Source: a virus. Taken from it: a DNA stretch of 64,000 bases. Below the pieces are notes generated by a model. That model ran no database searches, had not been told where the DNA came from, and saw nothing but the letters and a program-made list of their open reading frames with translations. Position numbers and translations under genes: made by a program. Below, piece by piece: positions 27,745 through 36,174 of this stretch. The stretch spans positions 1 through 64,000 of the IMG/VR virus record IMGVR_UViG_3300022752_002410; one strand, written 5' to 3'. Position 1 is the stretch's first letter, and the number at the start of each line of letters is the position of its first letter.

Positions 27745-27886
27745 ATGTAGCATTTGTCGTAAAGAGTATAGCCCTGCCTGTGATTATAGGCAGGGACGTT
27801 GCCCACATCATCCAAGTTTTCTTGACACGCATCACTTAAGATTTTATAATCTATTCACTAACATTAAAAAACTTTTCAAGAGGTAA
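27722..27886 (+). CDS. 54-residue zinc-binding mini-protein
   Basis: A short gene from ATG 27722 to TAA 27884-27886 encodes MNDPANSKCSICRKEYSPAC and continues DYRQGRCPHHP. Cys9, Cys12, Cys20 and Cys27 plus the HH pair look like a zinc site. It overlaps the GroES-like gene by 23 bases and its 3' half contains the clamp-loader promoter. Function unknown. Confidence 0.6.
   Translation: MNDPANSKCSICRKEYSPACDYRQGRCPHHPSFLDTHHLRFYNLFTNIKKLFKR
27822..27850 (+). promoter_or_regulatory. Consensus sigma70-type promoter of clamp loader
   Basis: TTGACA at 27822-27827, 17 bases, TATAAT at 27845-27850: a perfect match to the bacterial consensus, inside the 54-residue gene and 39 bases before ATG 27889. 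AAGAGG precedes that ATG. Confidence 0.75.
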
Positions 27887-27888
27887 TT

Positions 27889-28809
27889 ATGAAAGAACTT
27901 TGGGTAGAGAAGTATAGGCCTCAAAATCTGGACGGCTATGTTTTCAGAGACGAACATCAACGCAAACAAGTCGAGAATTGGATCAAGGAAGGAACTATAC
28001 CGCATTTATTGTTTAGTGGTAATGCAGGTATAGGAAAAACTACATTGGCTAAAATACTATTAAATGAGTTAGAAATCAACGACTTAGATGTTTTAGAAAT
28101 CAATGCTAGTCGTGTTAATAGTGTAGATGATGTTAGAGGTAAAATTGTAAGTTTTGTTCAAATGATTCCTTTCGGTGATTTCAAAGTTGTACTACTTGAC
28201 GAAGCTGACTATTTAAGTGTTAATGCACAGGCAGCTCTACGTGGAGTTATGGAAGAGCATCATACTACAGCAAGATTTATTTTAACCTGTAATTATCCTA
28301 ATAGAGTTATTCCTGCTCTACATAGTCGTTGTCAAGGGTTCCATATTGAACGTGTAGATCAAACTGAATTTACTGCTAGAGTAGCCACTATTCTGGTAGA
28401 AGAAAATGTTGAATTTGATTTAGACACATTAGATACTATTGTTAAAGCCACATACCCAGACTTAAGAAAATGTATCAATACTGTACAAATGAACTGCATT
28501 AATAGCACATTATTCATGCCTGATCATAGTGACAGTATTGAAGCTGATTATAAGCTAGAAATGGTACAATTATTTAAAAATGGCAAAATTAATGAGGCAC
28601 GTAAACTGTTGTGCGGAAATGCCAGACCTGAAGAGATGGAAGATATCTATCGTTGGTTGTACGATAATATAGAATTATTTGGTGATGATGCCAAGCAGGA
28701 AAAGGCTATATTAATCATCAAACAAGGTCTGGTGGATCATACATTGGTCAATGATCCTGAAATTAATCTAGCTGCTACACTAATAAGATTGGCTCATGTT
28801 AATGACTGA
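27889..28809 (+). CDS. Sliding-clamp loader ATPase (gp44-like)
   Basis: This 306-residue AAA+ protein resembles T4 gp44 and RFC small subunits: ELWVEKYRPQNL at the start, Walker A GNAGIGKT (44-51), Walker B LLDEAD (to 107), sensor 1 LTCNYPN and SRC (146-148). It loads the gp45 clamp for the family B polymerase. A gp62 partner was not recognised nearby. Confidence 0.92.
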   Translation: MKELWVEKYRPQNLDGYVFRDEHQRKQVENWIKEGTIPHLLFSGNAGIGKTTLAKILLNELEINDLDVLEINASRVNSVDDVRGKIVSFVQMIPFGDFKVVLLDEADYLSVNAQAALRGVMEEHHTTARFILTCNYPNRVIPALHSRCQGFHIERVDQTEFTARVATILVEENVEFDLDTLDTIVKATYPDLRKCINTVQMNCINSTLFMPDHSDSIEADYKLEMVQLFKNGKINEARKLLCGNARPEEMEDIYRWLYDNIELFGDDAKQEKAILIIKQGLVDHTLVNDPEINLAATLIRLAHVND

Positions 28810-29290
28810 TAAACCCAATAGTGCCAAGGGTCGTACTAGTTATGATTCTACAGCGGGCGGAGGATTAATTAACTTCTTTAACAAGAATGTTACTCCTTAT
28901 CCCACAGATATAGGTGCTCCAAAGTTTGATCTTGTTCCTGTTGAAAAACAAAAAGATATCATGGTTAATGTAGCACGCCTACATGCTCAACAAGAATATC
29001 AACGTATTATGGATCTTGTAGCAGTGCTACAACGTCAAGCAGATCAGATCAAACGTAGACTAGAAGTTACTGATGCTGTACATGCAGCCAAATATCAGTT
29101 TCAAATTTTTCATGGAAAAACTTATTGGCTCTTGTATGATACTCAAGACAACTGTACAAGATTATCTATAATGGGTCCAGATGACTGGAGTACTGGATCA
29201 CCTAGTCAGTATGAATATATAACCCGTGTCAAATGGCTGGGCGACTACAGCTGGATAGAAGTAGACGCCCAAGGCGCGCCAGTTAATTAA
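28802..29290 (+). CDS. DUF2452 family protein
   Basis: This 162-residue protein carries the DUF2452 core VTPYPTDIGAPKFDLVPVEK, then QKDIM, then VARLHAQQEYQRIM, and ends with a beta-rich FHGKTYWLLYD segment. The role is unknown. ATG 28802 overlaps the clamp-loader stop; 28796 is an alternative. It converges with phoH, their stops overlapping by four bases. Confidence 0.8.
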   Translation: MTDKPNSAKGRTSYDSTAGGGLINFFNKNVTPYPTDIGAPKFDLVPVEKQKDIMVNVARLHAQQEYQRIMDLVAVLQRQADQIKRRLEVTDAVHAAKYQFQIFHGKTYWLLYDTQDNCTRLSIMGPDDWSTGSPSQYEYITRVKWLGDYSWIEVDAQGAPVN

Positions 29291-30003
29291 TCACCGTATA
29301 TTGATAATACCTCCTTCACGGCTTGATGGCGTTCGATATCTTTGGCTTCAAATCTAACGATATCGATATGCTCTGTTCGTTTATGTTTCCCGAGTAGGTT
29401 GCAAAATTCGACCAACCCATTGTCCTCTAGTCTATCTGCTTGTGCCAGATCACCTGTGACTACCATGCGGCTTTGGTCTCCTAATCTTGTCAGTAGCATT
29501 TTCATTTGATTTGCTGTAGCATTCTGCATCTCATCGGCTATGATCCAGGCACGTTTGAATGTGCGCCCTCTCATATAGGCCAAAGGGCTGATCTCAATCA
29601 CACCCTCACTTAACATTTCTACTATATCTTTTTGACTATAATATTCTCCTAAAACGTCAAATATGGGCTTGGTCCATGGCTCCATCTTTTGATTTAATGT
29701 ACCAGGTAAAAATCCCAAGTCCTCATCTACACTAACGGCGGGTCTTGTTACTATGAGTTTATCTACTTTGCCCTCTTGAAAAAACTTAATCCCTGCTTGA
29801 ACTGCCAGTAAAGTTTTACCTGTACCTGCTGGTCCTATAGCAAATAGTATACTATTATCTTCATTTTGAAGTTTTTGTATATATGATTTTTGGGTTTCAT
29901 TTCGAGGATACAAGTGTACCCTACAGTTTTTTTGGGGAATAAATGTGGCAAAATCTATCACATTCACATTTGAGGTAAAGCGTTTTTTCACTCTTCTGCT
30001 CAT
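29287..30003 (-). CDS. phoH: PhoH-like ATPase
   Basis: This 238-residue protein has Walker A GPAGTGKT (57-64), the PhoH signature LIVTRPAVSVDEDLGFLPG and Walker B AWIIADEMQNAT, then VVTGDLAQAD. PhoH-like proteins are P-loop NTPases, in some cases fused to RNase or helicase activity, and are very common in marine phages; their phage role is unresolved. It is one of only four minus-strand genes. A hairpin overlaps its Shine-Dalgarno. Confidence 0.92.
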   Translation of the reverse strand: MSRRVKKRFTSNVNVIDFATFIPQKNCRVHLYPRNETQKSYIQKLQNEDNSILFAIGPAGTGKTLLAVQAGIKFFQEGKVDKLIVTRPAVSVDEDLGFLPGTLNQKMEPWTKPIFDVLGEYYSQKDIVEMLSEGVIEISPLAYMRGRTFKRAWIIADEMQNATANQMKMLLTRLGDQSRMVVTGDLAQADRLEDNGLVEFCNLLGKHKRTEHIDIVRFEAKDIERHQAVKEVLSIYGD

Positions 30004-30004
30004 C

Positions 30005-30030
30005 CAGTAACTCCTACTTAGAAAAGTAGG
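30005..30030 (-). promoter_or_regulatory. Hairpin occluding the phoH ribosome site
   Basis: CCTACTT (30013-30019) and AAGTAGG (30024-30030) form a 7-bp stem with a 4-base loop. On the minus strand the downstream arm contains AGG of the AGGAG Shine-Dalgarno, about eight bases before the phoH ATG (30003). This could be a translational operator. Confidence 0.5.
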
Positions 30031-30121
30031 ACATGTAGTACCGCCCGATATCTACAGAGGTCCTACAATTTTATTTAATCTTCTACAGGATAATCATAAG
30101 GTTACACTAAAATTCTAACAC

Positions 30122-30129
30122 GATAAATA
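30122..30129 (+). promoter_or_regulatory. Late promoter element GATAAATA
   Basis: A T4-type late element 24 bases before ATG 30153, starting the plus-strand lysis-region transcript after the minus-strand phoH. Confidence 0.6.
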
Positions 30130-30152
30130 ATATAGTAAATTCTGGGCACATT

Positions 30153-30734
30153 ATGAAAGACATTTTAGACGTTATTCGCAACGTAGATACTATCTATAAC
30201 AATAATAGCAGTCTTGCTGTACTTAAAGACTTTGAACGTGTATTGGATGAAATGGATATCTATGTGTATAAAAACTGGTTAGACGGTGAGCTACTCAGTG
30301 GCCCTAAAATTAGTAGGCATTGGGTCAGTGCCGAATTCATGTGGCCTAAGAATAAAATGCCTGATCCAGATGGTGCTCGTCGTCTTATGGAAATAGGCTG
30401 TAAAGTTAAGTTTACACGGGATGAAATGGTTGAACCACGTAAAATACGTAGCCCAGATGATTTCAGACCAGGCACTAAAAAGGGCAAACTTGATGCACAT
30501 CCAGTATGGGTCGTTAAAATACTAATGCCCAAAAAATTAGTATTTGATATTTTTAATAGTTATATGGATCGGATAAGAGAAGAACGTAAGGGTGATACTA
30601 AAGAACAGCAACAACCTGCTCCAATGGCACCACCAGCTCAACCAGGAATGGCACCACCAGCTCAACCAGGAATGGCACCAGCAGCACCAGCAGCAGGAGT
30701 CCCAGCAGCACCAGCAGCAGGAGCACCAATGTAA
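30153..30734 (+). CDS. Conserved phage protein with Pro/Ala-rich tail
   Basis: This 193-residue protein has a folded part of about 148 residues (WVSAEFMWPKNKMPDPDGAR) and a low-complexity tail with two PPAQPGMA units then Ala/Pro runs. The late promoter suggests a virion or late role. Function not recognised. Confidence 0.55.
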   Translation: MKDILDVIRNVDTIYNNNSSLAVLKDFERVLDEMDIYVYKNWLDGELLSGPKISRHWVSAEFMWPKNKMPDPDGARRLMEIGCKVKFTRDEMVEPRKIRSPDDFRPGTKKGKLDAHPVWVVKILMPKKLVFDIFNSYMDRIREERKGDTKEQQQPAPMAPPAQPGMAPPAQPGMAPAAPAAGVPAAPAAGAPM

Positions 30735-31465
30735 TGCTCAACGAAACATTAATGGCCAATGATCTACAATTTTTAGTAAGTAGCGTAATTGAGATAGACA
30801 GTTATAAAAGTAAAATTGGTGACGATAGCAAAATGATCGTAATCAGTTTTAATGTAGATGATAAAGAACCTGCTGATGATTTAGTAAGGTTTTTAGAGCT
30901 TGGCTATGACTGGGTAGTGGATGCTGATGCTACAGACGGGCCTATTGACACTGGAAAATATAAAGTATTCGTAGAACTAGAGCGTAATAAACATGCTCCA
31001 GAAAGAATAATCACTATATTAGACGCTGTTAAAAAATTAACAGGAATTGAAAATTTTAGATTTAGGTATTATAAAAGTTTTAGAACACAACCAGCTGATG
31101 ATAATAATATTAGAAATACTGTACCTTTAGATAAAGAAGCATATACAATAAGCATTAAAGAAAATAGACTTAATAATTTTAGTAATTTCTTTTCACAAAG
31201 CTACTTGGATAATATTGAAATGCTAGATCATGATATTAGGTTTACTAAAATGTTTGCCGAAAGTCTACAGATGAAAATAAAAGATTTTGGCACAATTAAA
31301 CAAGTTTACGAGCGACTAGATGGACGTATTGATGTTGGTCCTAAAGCAATTAGCGAAAGTATTTTTTTAACAAAATATTTAGGAAACTACAACATAACAA
31401 AAATAGGTGATGACTTTATTCTAGAAAATGAGGGACATGCACTAGTATTGGAGAGAGCGAGATGA
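30734..31465 (+). CDS. Conserved phage hypothetical protein
   Basis: This 243-residue soluble acidic protein has no motif I recognise. It starts one base inside the preceding stop (TAATG), overlaps the endolysin start by ATGA, and is so tightly linked to both that late co-expression is likely. Confidence 0.55.
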   Translation: MLNETLMANDLQFLVSSVIEIDSYKSKIGDDSKMIVISFNVDDKEPADDLVRFLELGYDWVVDADATDGPIDTGKYKVFVELERNKHAPERIITILDAVKKLTGIENFRFRYYKSFRTQPADDNNIRNTVPLDKEAYTISIKENRLNNFSNFFSQSYLDNIEMLDHDIRFTKMFAESLQMKIKDFGTIKQVYERLDGRIDVGPKAISESIFLTKYLGNYNITKIGDDFILENEGHALVLERAR

Positions 31466-32091
31466 GTTTTACTTTTGATTTTACCAAAGAGCAACTTAAA
31501 CAGATGATACCTGGTAATCCCTATGTGGAATATTGGTACAACGCATTAAGTCAAATCCTTCCAGAATATGAAATTAATACACCACAACGTGTAGCAGCAT
31601 TTATTGCTCAATGTGCCCATGAGAGTGGTGGGTTTAAATTCCTTAAGGAAAACTTAAACTATAGAGCAGCCAGCCTACGCAAAGTGTTTCCTAAATACTT
31701 TCCAGATGATGCCACTGCTGCTGCCTATGCTAATAATCCAGAAAAAATTGCTAATCGTGTGTATGCTAATCGTATGGGCAATGGAGACGAAGCAAGCGGT
31801 GATGGTTTTAGATATTGTGGCAGAGGGCTTATTCAATTAACAGGTAAAAATAATTATACATTTTTTGCTGGTAGTTTGGATATTCCTGTAGAAGAAGCCA
31901 GTGAATATTTGGAAACATTTGAAGGCGCTGTACAAAGTGGTTGTTTCTTTTGGGAAATGAATAAACTAAATACCTGGGCAGACCAGGGAGATATACTAAC
32001 ATTAACTAAGAAAATTAATGGCGGCACTATTGGCCTAGCAGATCGTGAAAAACATTATAAGCACGCCTTACACGTATTTGGAGTATCATAA
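31462..32091 (+). CDS. GH19 chitinase-like endolysin
   Basis: This 209-residue protein has AAFIAQCAHESGGFKFLKE, with Glu54 as probable catalytic acid, and YCGRGLIQLTGKNNY, both hallmarks of GH19-type phage lysozymes that cut peptidoglycan glycan strands. There is no signal peptide, so a holin is needed for export. The spanin pair follows directly. Confidence 0.88.
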   Translation: MSFTFDFTKEQLKQMIPGNPYVEYWYNALSQILPEYEINTPQRVAAFIAQCAHESGGFKFLKENLNYRAASLRKVFPKYFPDDATAAAYANNPEKIANRVYANRMGNGDEASGDGFRYCGRGLIQLTGKNNYTFFAGSLDIPVEEASEYLETFEGAVQSGCFFWEMNKLNTWADQGDILTLTKKINGGTIGLADREKHYKHALHVFGVS

Positions 32092-32708
32092 TGATAGAAT
32101 GGATCATCACCAGTATTTTACTCAACTTACCCGGATGGTTTTGGTTAGTTAGTTCGGGTGTAGGATTCGCAGCATTTTTCTTTGCCAGTATTTTTAGTCA
32201 TATTCCTCATCTACGTCCTTATATGACATTGGTCAAACCAATAGGTGGTTTAGTAATATTGGGCAGTGTGTTTATGTATGGTGGCACTGAAATCAATAAT
32301 ATCTGGGAAGAACGTATTAAAAAGGCTGAAGCAGAGATTGCTGCTAAAGAAAAACTTGCCGACGAAGCCAGTGAAAAGTTAGCCAAGGAAAATGCAGATA
32401 AAAGACGCTTATTAGAAGAGGCTAACCAAAAACAAAAAGAACTTACTAATAAACTTGGTCAGGCTATAGCGGCTGCTAGAAGTCAGCCTGGTGGCACAAA
32501 GACTGTAACACAGATTGTGGTTGAGAATTTAGGTGATGAAGAACGTAAAAAATACGAATCTATGAACGCAGAACAAAAAGCCAAGTACGAACAACAAATA
32601 GAAGAACTGGTCAAAAATTCAAAAGATTGTCCAGTTGTTCCAAAATTTATTATTGATCAAATTAATCAAGCATCCACTAATAAACTTAAAGCAGGAGAAC
32701 AAAAATGA
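32091..32708 (+). CDS. Inner-membrane spanin candidate (i-spanin)
   Basis: This 205-residue protein has hydrophobic segments at about 6-38 and 50-64, then a long charged coiled coil (residues 70-120) and a C-terminus with DCPVVPKFIIDQINQAS, resembling the C/VP/N end of Rz-like proteins. It lies between the endolysin and a small lipoprotein, the normal place for a spanin. It would span the periplasm and disrupt the outer membrane. Confidence 0.65.
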   Translation: MIEWIITSILLNLPGWFWLVSSGVGFAAFFFASIFSHIPHLRPYMTLVKPIGGLVILGSVFMYGGTEINNIWEERIKKAEAEIAAKEKLADEASEKLAKENADKRRLLEEANQKQKELTNKLGQAIAAARSQPGGTKTVTQIVVENLGDEERKKYESMNAEQKAKYEQQIEELVKNSKDCPVVPKFIIDQINQASTNKLKAGEQK

Positions 32709-32986
32709 AAAAACTAATATTTGTTCTTCTCGTATCCAGTCTGGCAGGATGTGGAATGTTTAATAGGTTTATTCCTGTTCAACAAAAATGGCCAGAACAA
32801 AAAGATCAAACTCTATTACAGTCCTGTCCTGATTTGAAAAAAATAGAGGGTGATCAAGTGGCCATAACAGACTTGTTAAAATCCATAGTAGATAACTATA
32901 CTCTTTACTATCAATGTAGTCTAAAAAATGAAGGCTGGAATGAATGGTATAGAACACAAAAAAATCTTTGGGAGAAAAAGAAATGA
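32705..32986 (+). CDS. Outer-membrane spanin candidate lipoprotein (o-spanin)
   Basis: This 93-residue protein has a lipoprotein signal (MKKLIFVLLVSSLAGC, lipobox LAGC) and a short periplasmic part with SCPDLKKIEG and WNEWYRTQKN, typical of Rz1-like partners. It overlaps the i-spanin gene by ATGA. Confidence 0.65.
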   Translation: MKKLIFVLLVSSLAGCGMFNRFIPVQQKWPEQKDQTLLQSCPDLKKIEGDQVAITDLLKSIVDNYTLYYQCSLKNEGWNEWYRTQKNLWEKKK

Positions 32987-33966
32987 ACGTTAAACTAATC
33001 GCTCTCGTACCCGTACTAGCCCTAGCAGGTTGTGCTGCTACTGGCCCAAGTAACTATCAACTCTATGCTGAAACACAGGCAAAAATAGCACAGGCCAATG
33101 CCGTAGCAGAAACAGCAAGATACAATGCCCTTGCTGAAATCGCTAAAAATGGCGACAGTGCTGCTAGAGTAGCCGCTGTATTAAGCATACAGATGGGAGG
33201 TGGACAACAAAAACAACCACAACAGGTCGCTGCTCCACAAGATCTTAGTGATACTGCTCTTAAGTGGGCCAGTGTTTTATTACCAACATTTACACAACTT
33301 TACACCGTACAAAGAAATAGTGCTGTGGCTATGCGTCAAAGTGATAACCAGGCCGCTATTGCTATTAGCACAAATAAAGCATTTACAGATATGAACGCAG
33401 CAGGACATACTGCTAATAGTAATATTGCTGCTAGTGGGTTCACCAGTAACACTGCTGGATTCAATGCTATAAGTTCGCAAGGCACAGCAGCATTTAACGC
33501 ACTACAAGGTGTTAGCGTAGCAGGATTTAATGCTATGAAAGATACTACTAGTGCAGGACTCACAGCAGTTACTAATGTAGGTACAGCAGGTATTACAGGT
33601 GTAAACAATACTGCCCAAGCAGGTTTGACTGCTACAACTACTTTGGGCACAGCAGGTATTACAGGTGTAAGCAATACTGCCGCCGCAGGACTCACAGCAG
33701 TGACTAATGTAGGCACGGCAGGTATTACTGGTGTTAATACTGCTACTAGTGGCGCTTTAACCACCATTACCAATATTAATACTTCTAATAATGCTACACT
33801 ACAGGCATTAGGTACACAGGCAACTACTAATATTACTACATTAACCAATGCTAATAAAGATATTGTGAATAATATTGCTGATAAACTAACAGGCACAACA
33901 ACTACCACAACAACAACTACTAACACTACAACCACAAGTAGCGTTAATACTGGTGGGACACCTTAA
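32983..33966 (+). CDS. Repeat-containing lipoprotein
   Basis: This protein of about 327 residues starts at ATG 32983 (MNVKLIALVPVLALAGC, lipobox LAGC). A helical part (residues 25-130) precedes 22-residue repeats (AGLTAVTNVGTAGITGV) and a Thr-rich tail. As a phage lipoprotein it may act at the outer membrane in lysis or in blocking superinfection, as phage lipoproteins of T5 and others do; function not proven. Confidence 0.65.
   Translation: MNVKLIALVPVLALAGCAATGPSNYQLYAETQAKIAQANAVAETARYNALAEIAKNGDSAARVAAVLSIQMGGGQQKQPQQVAAPQDLSDTALKWASVLLPTFTQLYTVQRNSAVAMRQSDNQAAIAISTNKAFTDMNAAGHTANSNIAASGFTSNTAGFNAISSQGTAAFNALQGVSVAGFNAMKDTTSAGLTAVTNVGTAGITGVNNTAQAGLTATTTLGTAGITGVSNTAAAGLTAVTNVGTAGITGVNTATSGALTTITNINTSNNATLQALGTQATTNITTLTNANKDIVNNIADKLTGTTTTTTTTTNTTTTSSVNTGGTP
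33553..33750 (+). repeat. 66-base repeats in lipoprotein gene
   Basis: Three copies start at 33553, 33619 and 33685 (66-base period), encoding 22-residue units AGLTA-TNVGTAGITGVxNT. Confidence 0.85.
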
Positions 33967-34211
33967 TGTTTAAAAAGTTATTAGATTTGTTTTTAAGTCG
34001 AGAGCGTAAGATTGAATTTGCTATTGGTGAATTCAATCTTGTTTATAAACAACTAACTAAATCACAAGAACAGGCTTTAAAACTTATTGAAGAAGAATAT
34101 CAAAAAGATATTCACAGTGCTGAACAACTGGGTGTAGAAGAACGTAACATAGAACTATTGGCTGCTCAACACAAATATAACGAGTATAAAAATAGAATAG
34201 AAATAAAGTAA
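33966..34211 (+). CDS. Small hypothetical helical protein
   Basis: This 81-residue protein (MFKKLLDLFLSRERKIEFA) is predicted helical with an amphipathic N-terminus. It sits within the lysis region and overlaps the lipoprotein stop by one base. No function recognised. Confidence 0.5.
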   Translation: MFKKLLDLFLSRERKIEFAIGEFNLVYKQLTKSQEQALKLIEEEYQKDIHSAEQLGVEERNIELLAAQHKYNEYKNRIEIK

Positions 34212-34241
34212 ATACATTATGCCAATTATAAGGAGCGTGTA

Positions 34242-34547
34242 ATGGCAGAGGATAAAAAGTTATTTAAATGGCTAGCCCTATTAATAGTTTTACCACTAGG
34301 CGTAGCAGTATTTGGTGGGGATAGGTTTAGATATCCTTGTCAAGATCCTGCTAACTGGGAAAAGGAAATTTGTAAAGTGCCATTATGCGATGTAACAAGA
34401 ACTTGTCCAGAACATGTATTCAAAGGTCAAATAGATCCAAGAACATTAGGAAAGGGAAAGAATGAAATACCTAACACGGGTTCGGGCGCTCCTGTTTGGG
34501 GGCAAAACACAGCAAACAATACACAAGGAGGTAATTGTGGAAAATAA
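34242..34547 (+). CDS. Small membrane-anchored protein with Cys-rich domain
   Basis: This 101-residue protein has one hydrophobic segment (residues 9-25) and then several cysteines (YPCQDP, EICKVPLCDVTRTC). The likely topology is N-in with a periplasmic disulfide-bonded part. AAGGAG lies upstream. Possible lysis regulator or holin/antiholin component, inferred only from location. Confidence 0.5.
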   Translation: MAEDKKLFKWLALLIVLPLGVAVFGGDRFRYPCQDPANWEKEICKVPLCDVTRTCPEHVFKGQIDPRTLGKGKNEIPNTGSGAPVWGQNTANNTQGGNCGK

Positions 34548-35034
34548 TAATCAGCCACTAATCTATACCGAAGAGCAGTTGATGGCTCGATTAAAATTCT
34601 TTATTGGAATTTGCCTATCATTAACATTAACAGGTATTGTGTTTGTAGTATTATATAGTTTAATATTTGTAACACAACCTCTTAACGCTATTAGCCCAAT
34701 TGATCAAAAGTTTTTTGAACTTATTGTTCCTATTGCTACATTTTTAACAGGTACTCTATCTGGTATTATGCTAGCGGGTAACGATAAGGATCTACAGGCC
34801 AAAGCATTAGAAGCGGCTAACAGACCACCACCCCCACCAGCACCATCCCCATCAATGACCACAACAACCACAATGACAGGTGGGTTTGGCTCACCAGGAG
34901 GCTTTGGCGCACCACCAGCATTTGGAGGTGGGTTTGGCGCAGCACCAATACCTCAGATGGATAACTGGGGACAAGTAAGTAATAGTAGTCGAGGCAAACC
35001 AATGCCTGGACAACCACCATTTCCAGAACTATAA
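34537..35034 (+). CDS. Two-TM membrane protein, holin candidate
   Basis: The start is GTG 34537 because AAGGAGG (34525-34531) sits five bases upstream. The 165-residue protein has two membrane segments (about 20-48 and 62-84) and a long Pro/Gly/Phe-rich tail (GGFGAPPAFGGGFGA). Two segments beside endolysin and spanins make it the best holin candidate here, though the tail is unusual for holins. Confidence 0.5.
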   Translation: MENNNQPLIYTEEQLMARLKFFIGICLSLTLTGIVFVVLYSLIFVTQPLNAISPIDQKFFELIVPIATFLTGTLSGIMLAGNDKDLQAKALEAANRPPPPPAPSPSMTTTTTMTGGFGSPGGFGAPPAFGGGFGAAPIPQMDNWGQVSNSSRGKPMPGQPPFPEL

Positions 35035-35043
35035 GGAGCGATT

Positions 35044-35277
35044 ATGAAATATTTTTTAACAGCATTATTAGCATTAGGACTTGGATTTCAAGTGGCCGAG
35101 GCTGAAGATAAGAAACCTGAAACACGTAAAGTATGTGTTGATGTACAGGGTAAAGATGGTAAGCCAGTAATGGATCCAAAAACCAACAAGCCTAAACAAG
35201 ATTGTAAAGAAGTTAAGCAGCACGAAAAACACGAAGCCACAAAGATTGAAGACGCAAAGAAAGAAGTAAAAAAATAA
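35044..35277 (+). CDS. Small secreted Lys-rich protein
   Basis: This 77-residue protein has a clear signal peptide (MKYFLTALLALGLGFQVAEA) and a mature part rich in Lys and Asp with two cysteines (VCVDVQG, DCKEV). It likely acts in the periplasm. AAGGAG precedes it. Function unknown. Confidence 0.55.
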   Translation: MKYFLTALLALGLGFQVAEAEDKKPETRKVCVDVQGKDGKPVMDPKTNKPKQDCKEVKQHEKHEATKIEDAKKEVKK

Positions 35278-35301
35278 CAGTCTAAATCTAGTAGGTTAAA
35301 T

Positions 35302-35332
35302 ATTAAGGCTGCACACACAGCCTTAATTTTTA
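35302..35332 (+). terminator. Rho-independent terminator after the lysis region
   Basis: ATTAAGGCTG (35302-35311) and CAGCCTTAAT (35318-35327) form a perfect 10-bp stem with loop CACACA, followed by a T-run. The run abuts ATG 35332 of the DnaJ-like gene. TTAAATA just upstream may be a late promoter. Confidence 0.8.
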
Positions 35333-36174
35333 TGAACTATTACGATATATTAGGTGTTCCTAAAGAAGCAACACCACAAGACATTAAAACAGCTTTTCGT
35401 AAGCTAGCAATGGAACATCACCCTGATAGAGGCGGTGACGAAACCCAATTTCAAAAAATTAATCAGGCGTATGAAACATTAGGAGATCCTAATAAACGCA
35501 GCAGATATGATAATGAAATAAACTTAAAAAATAACTTTAATGGTAACTTCCGTAGTTTTGAAGATATACACGACGTCTTTAATGATCTATTTAGAGGACG
35601 TCATGGGTTTGATTTCGGACGTAGGCACACTAGAAATAAAAATTTAGACCTCAATATCAAATGTAAAATAACATTATTAGATAGTTATAGAGGTAAAGAA
35701 ATTGAAGCTGCTTTTCCCTTACCATCAGGACGTAAAGAAACTGTGGTAATTAATATTCCAGCAGGTGTTGAGAACGGTGATGTATTACGATTTCAAGCCA
35801 TGGGAGATGATACGTATCCCCAGTTACCAAGAGGTGATCTAAATGTAACTGTATTGGTTGCAGAAGATCTTAACTTTAATAGACGTGGCGATGATATTAC
35901 TACACTAATAGAAATAGATCCAATTGAAGCTATGATTGGTTGTAGCAAGCCTATTGAGACCATTGACGGTCATCTGCTCAATATTAAAATTAAACCAGGA
36001 ATGACTCATGGTGGTGAGTATGCTGCTCCTGGTTTAGGCTTTCAAAATCTAAAGACAGGACGCATAGGTGACTTTATAATTATAGTATACATTAGGATAC
36101 CTGCCATTAACGATAATAAAATTAAACGACAGTTAGAGGAAATAAAAAATGCAATTGATAACCTTCCCAAATGA
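35332..36174 (+). CDS. DnaJ/CbpA-like J-domain co-chaperone
   Basis: This 280-residue protein has a J domain (residues 1-62) with HPD at 30-32 and the usual YYDILGV start, then two DnaJ C-terminal beta domains. It lacks the Cys-rich zinc finger, as CbpA does. It would recruit host DnaK. It overlaps the deformylase gene by 26 bases. Confidence 0.9.
   Translation: MNYYDILGVPKEATPQDIKTAFRKLAMEHHPDRGGDETQFQKINQAYETLGDPNKRSRYDNEINLKNNFNGNFRSFEDIHDVFNDLFRGRHGFDFGRRHTRNKNLDLNIKCKITLLDSYRGKEIEAAFPLPSGRKETVVINIPAGVENGDVLRFQAMGDDTYPQLPRGDLNVTVLVAEDLNFNRRGDDITTLIEIDPIEAMIGCSKPIETIDGHLLNIKIKPGMTHGGEYAAPGLGFQNLKTGRIGDFIIIVYIRIPAINDNKIKRQLEEIKNAIDNLPK

Noticed and set aside
29271-29290. GGCGCGCC followed by TTAATTAA, resembling a cloning cassette with rare-cutter sites
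   Set aside because: Both sites are within or at the end of convergent natural genes (DUF2452 and phoH) whose frames fit; most likely coincidence.
28802-29290. Gene after gp44 considered as the clamp-loader small subunit gp62
   Set aside because: Its VTPYPTDIGAPKFDLVPVEK and VARLHAQQEYQRIM segments fit DUF2452 rather than gp62.
30571-30740. CAGCAC/GCAGCA-rich stretch considered as a regulatory repeat
   Set aside because: It encodes the Pro/Ala-rich tail of the 193-residue protein in frame.
33336-33935. A 199-residue open frame on the minus strand, Val-rich
   Set aside because: It is the shadow of the Thr/Ala repeat coding of the lipoprotein gene on the plus strand.
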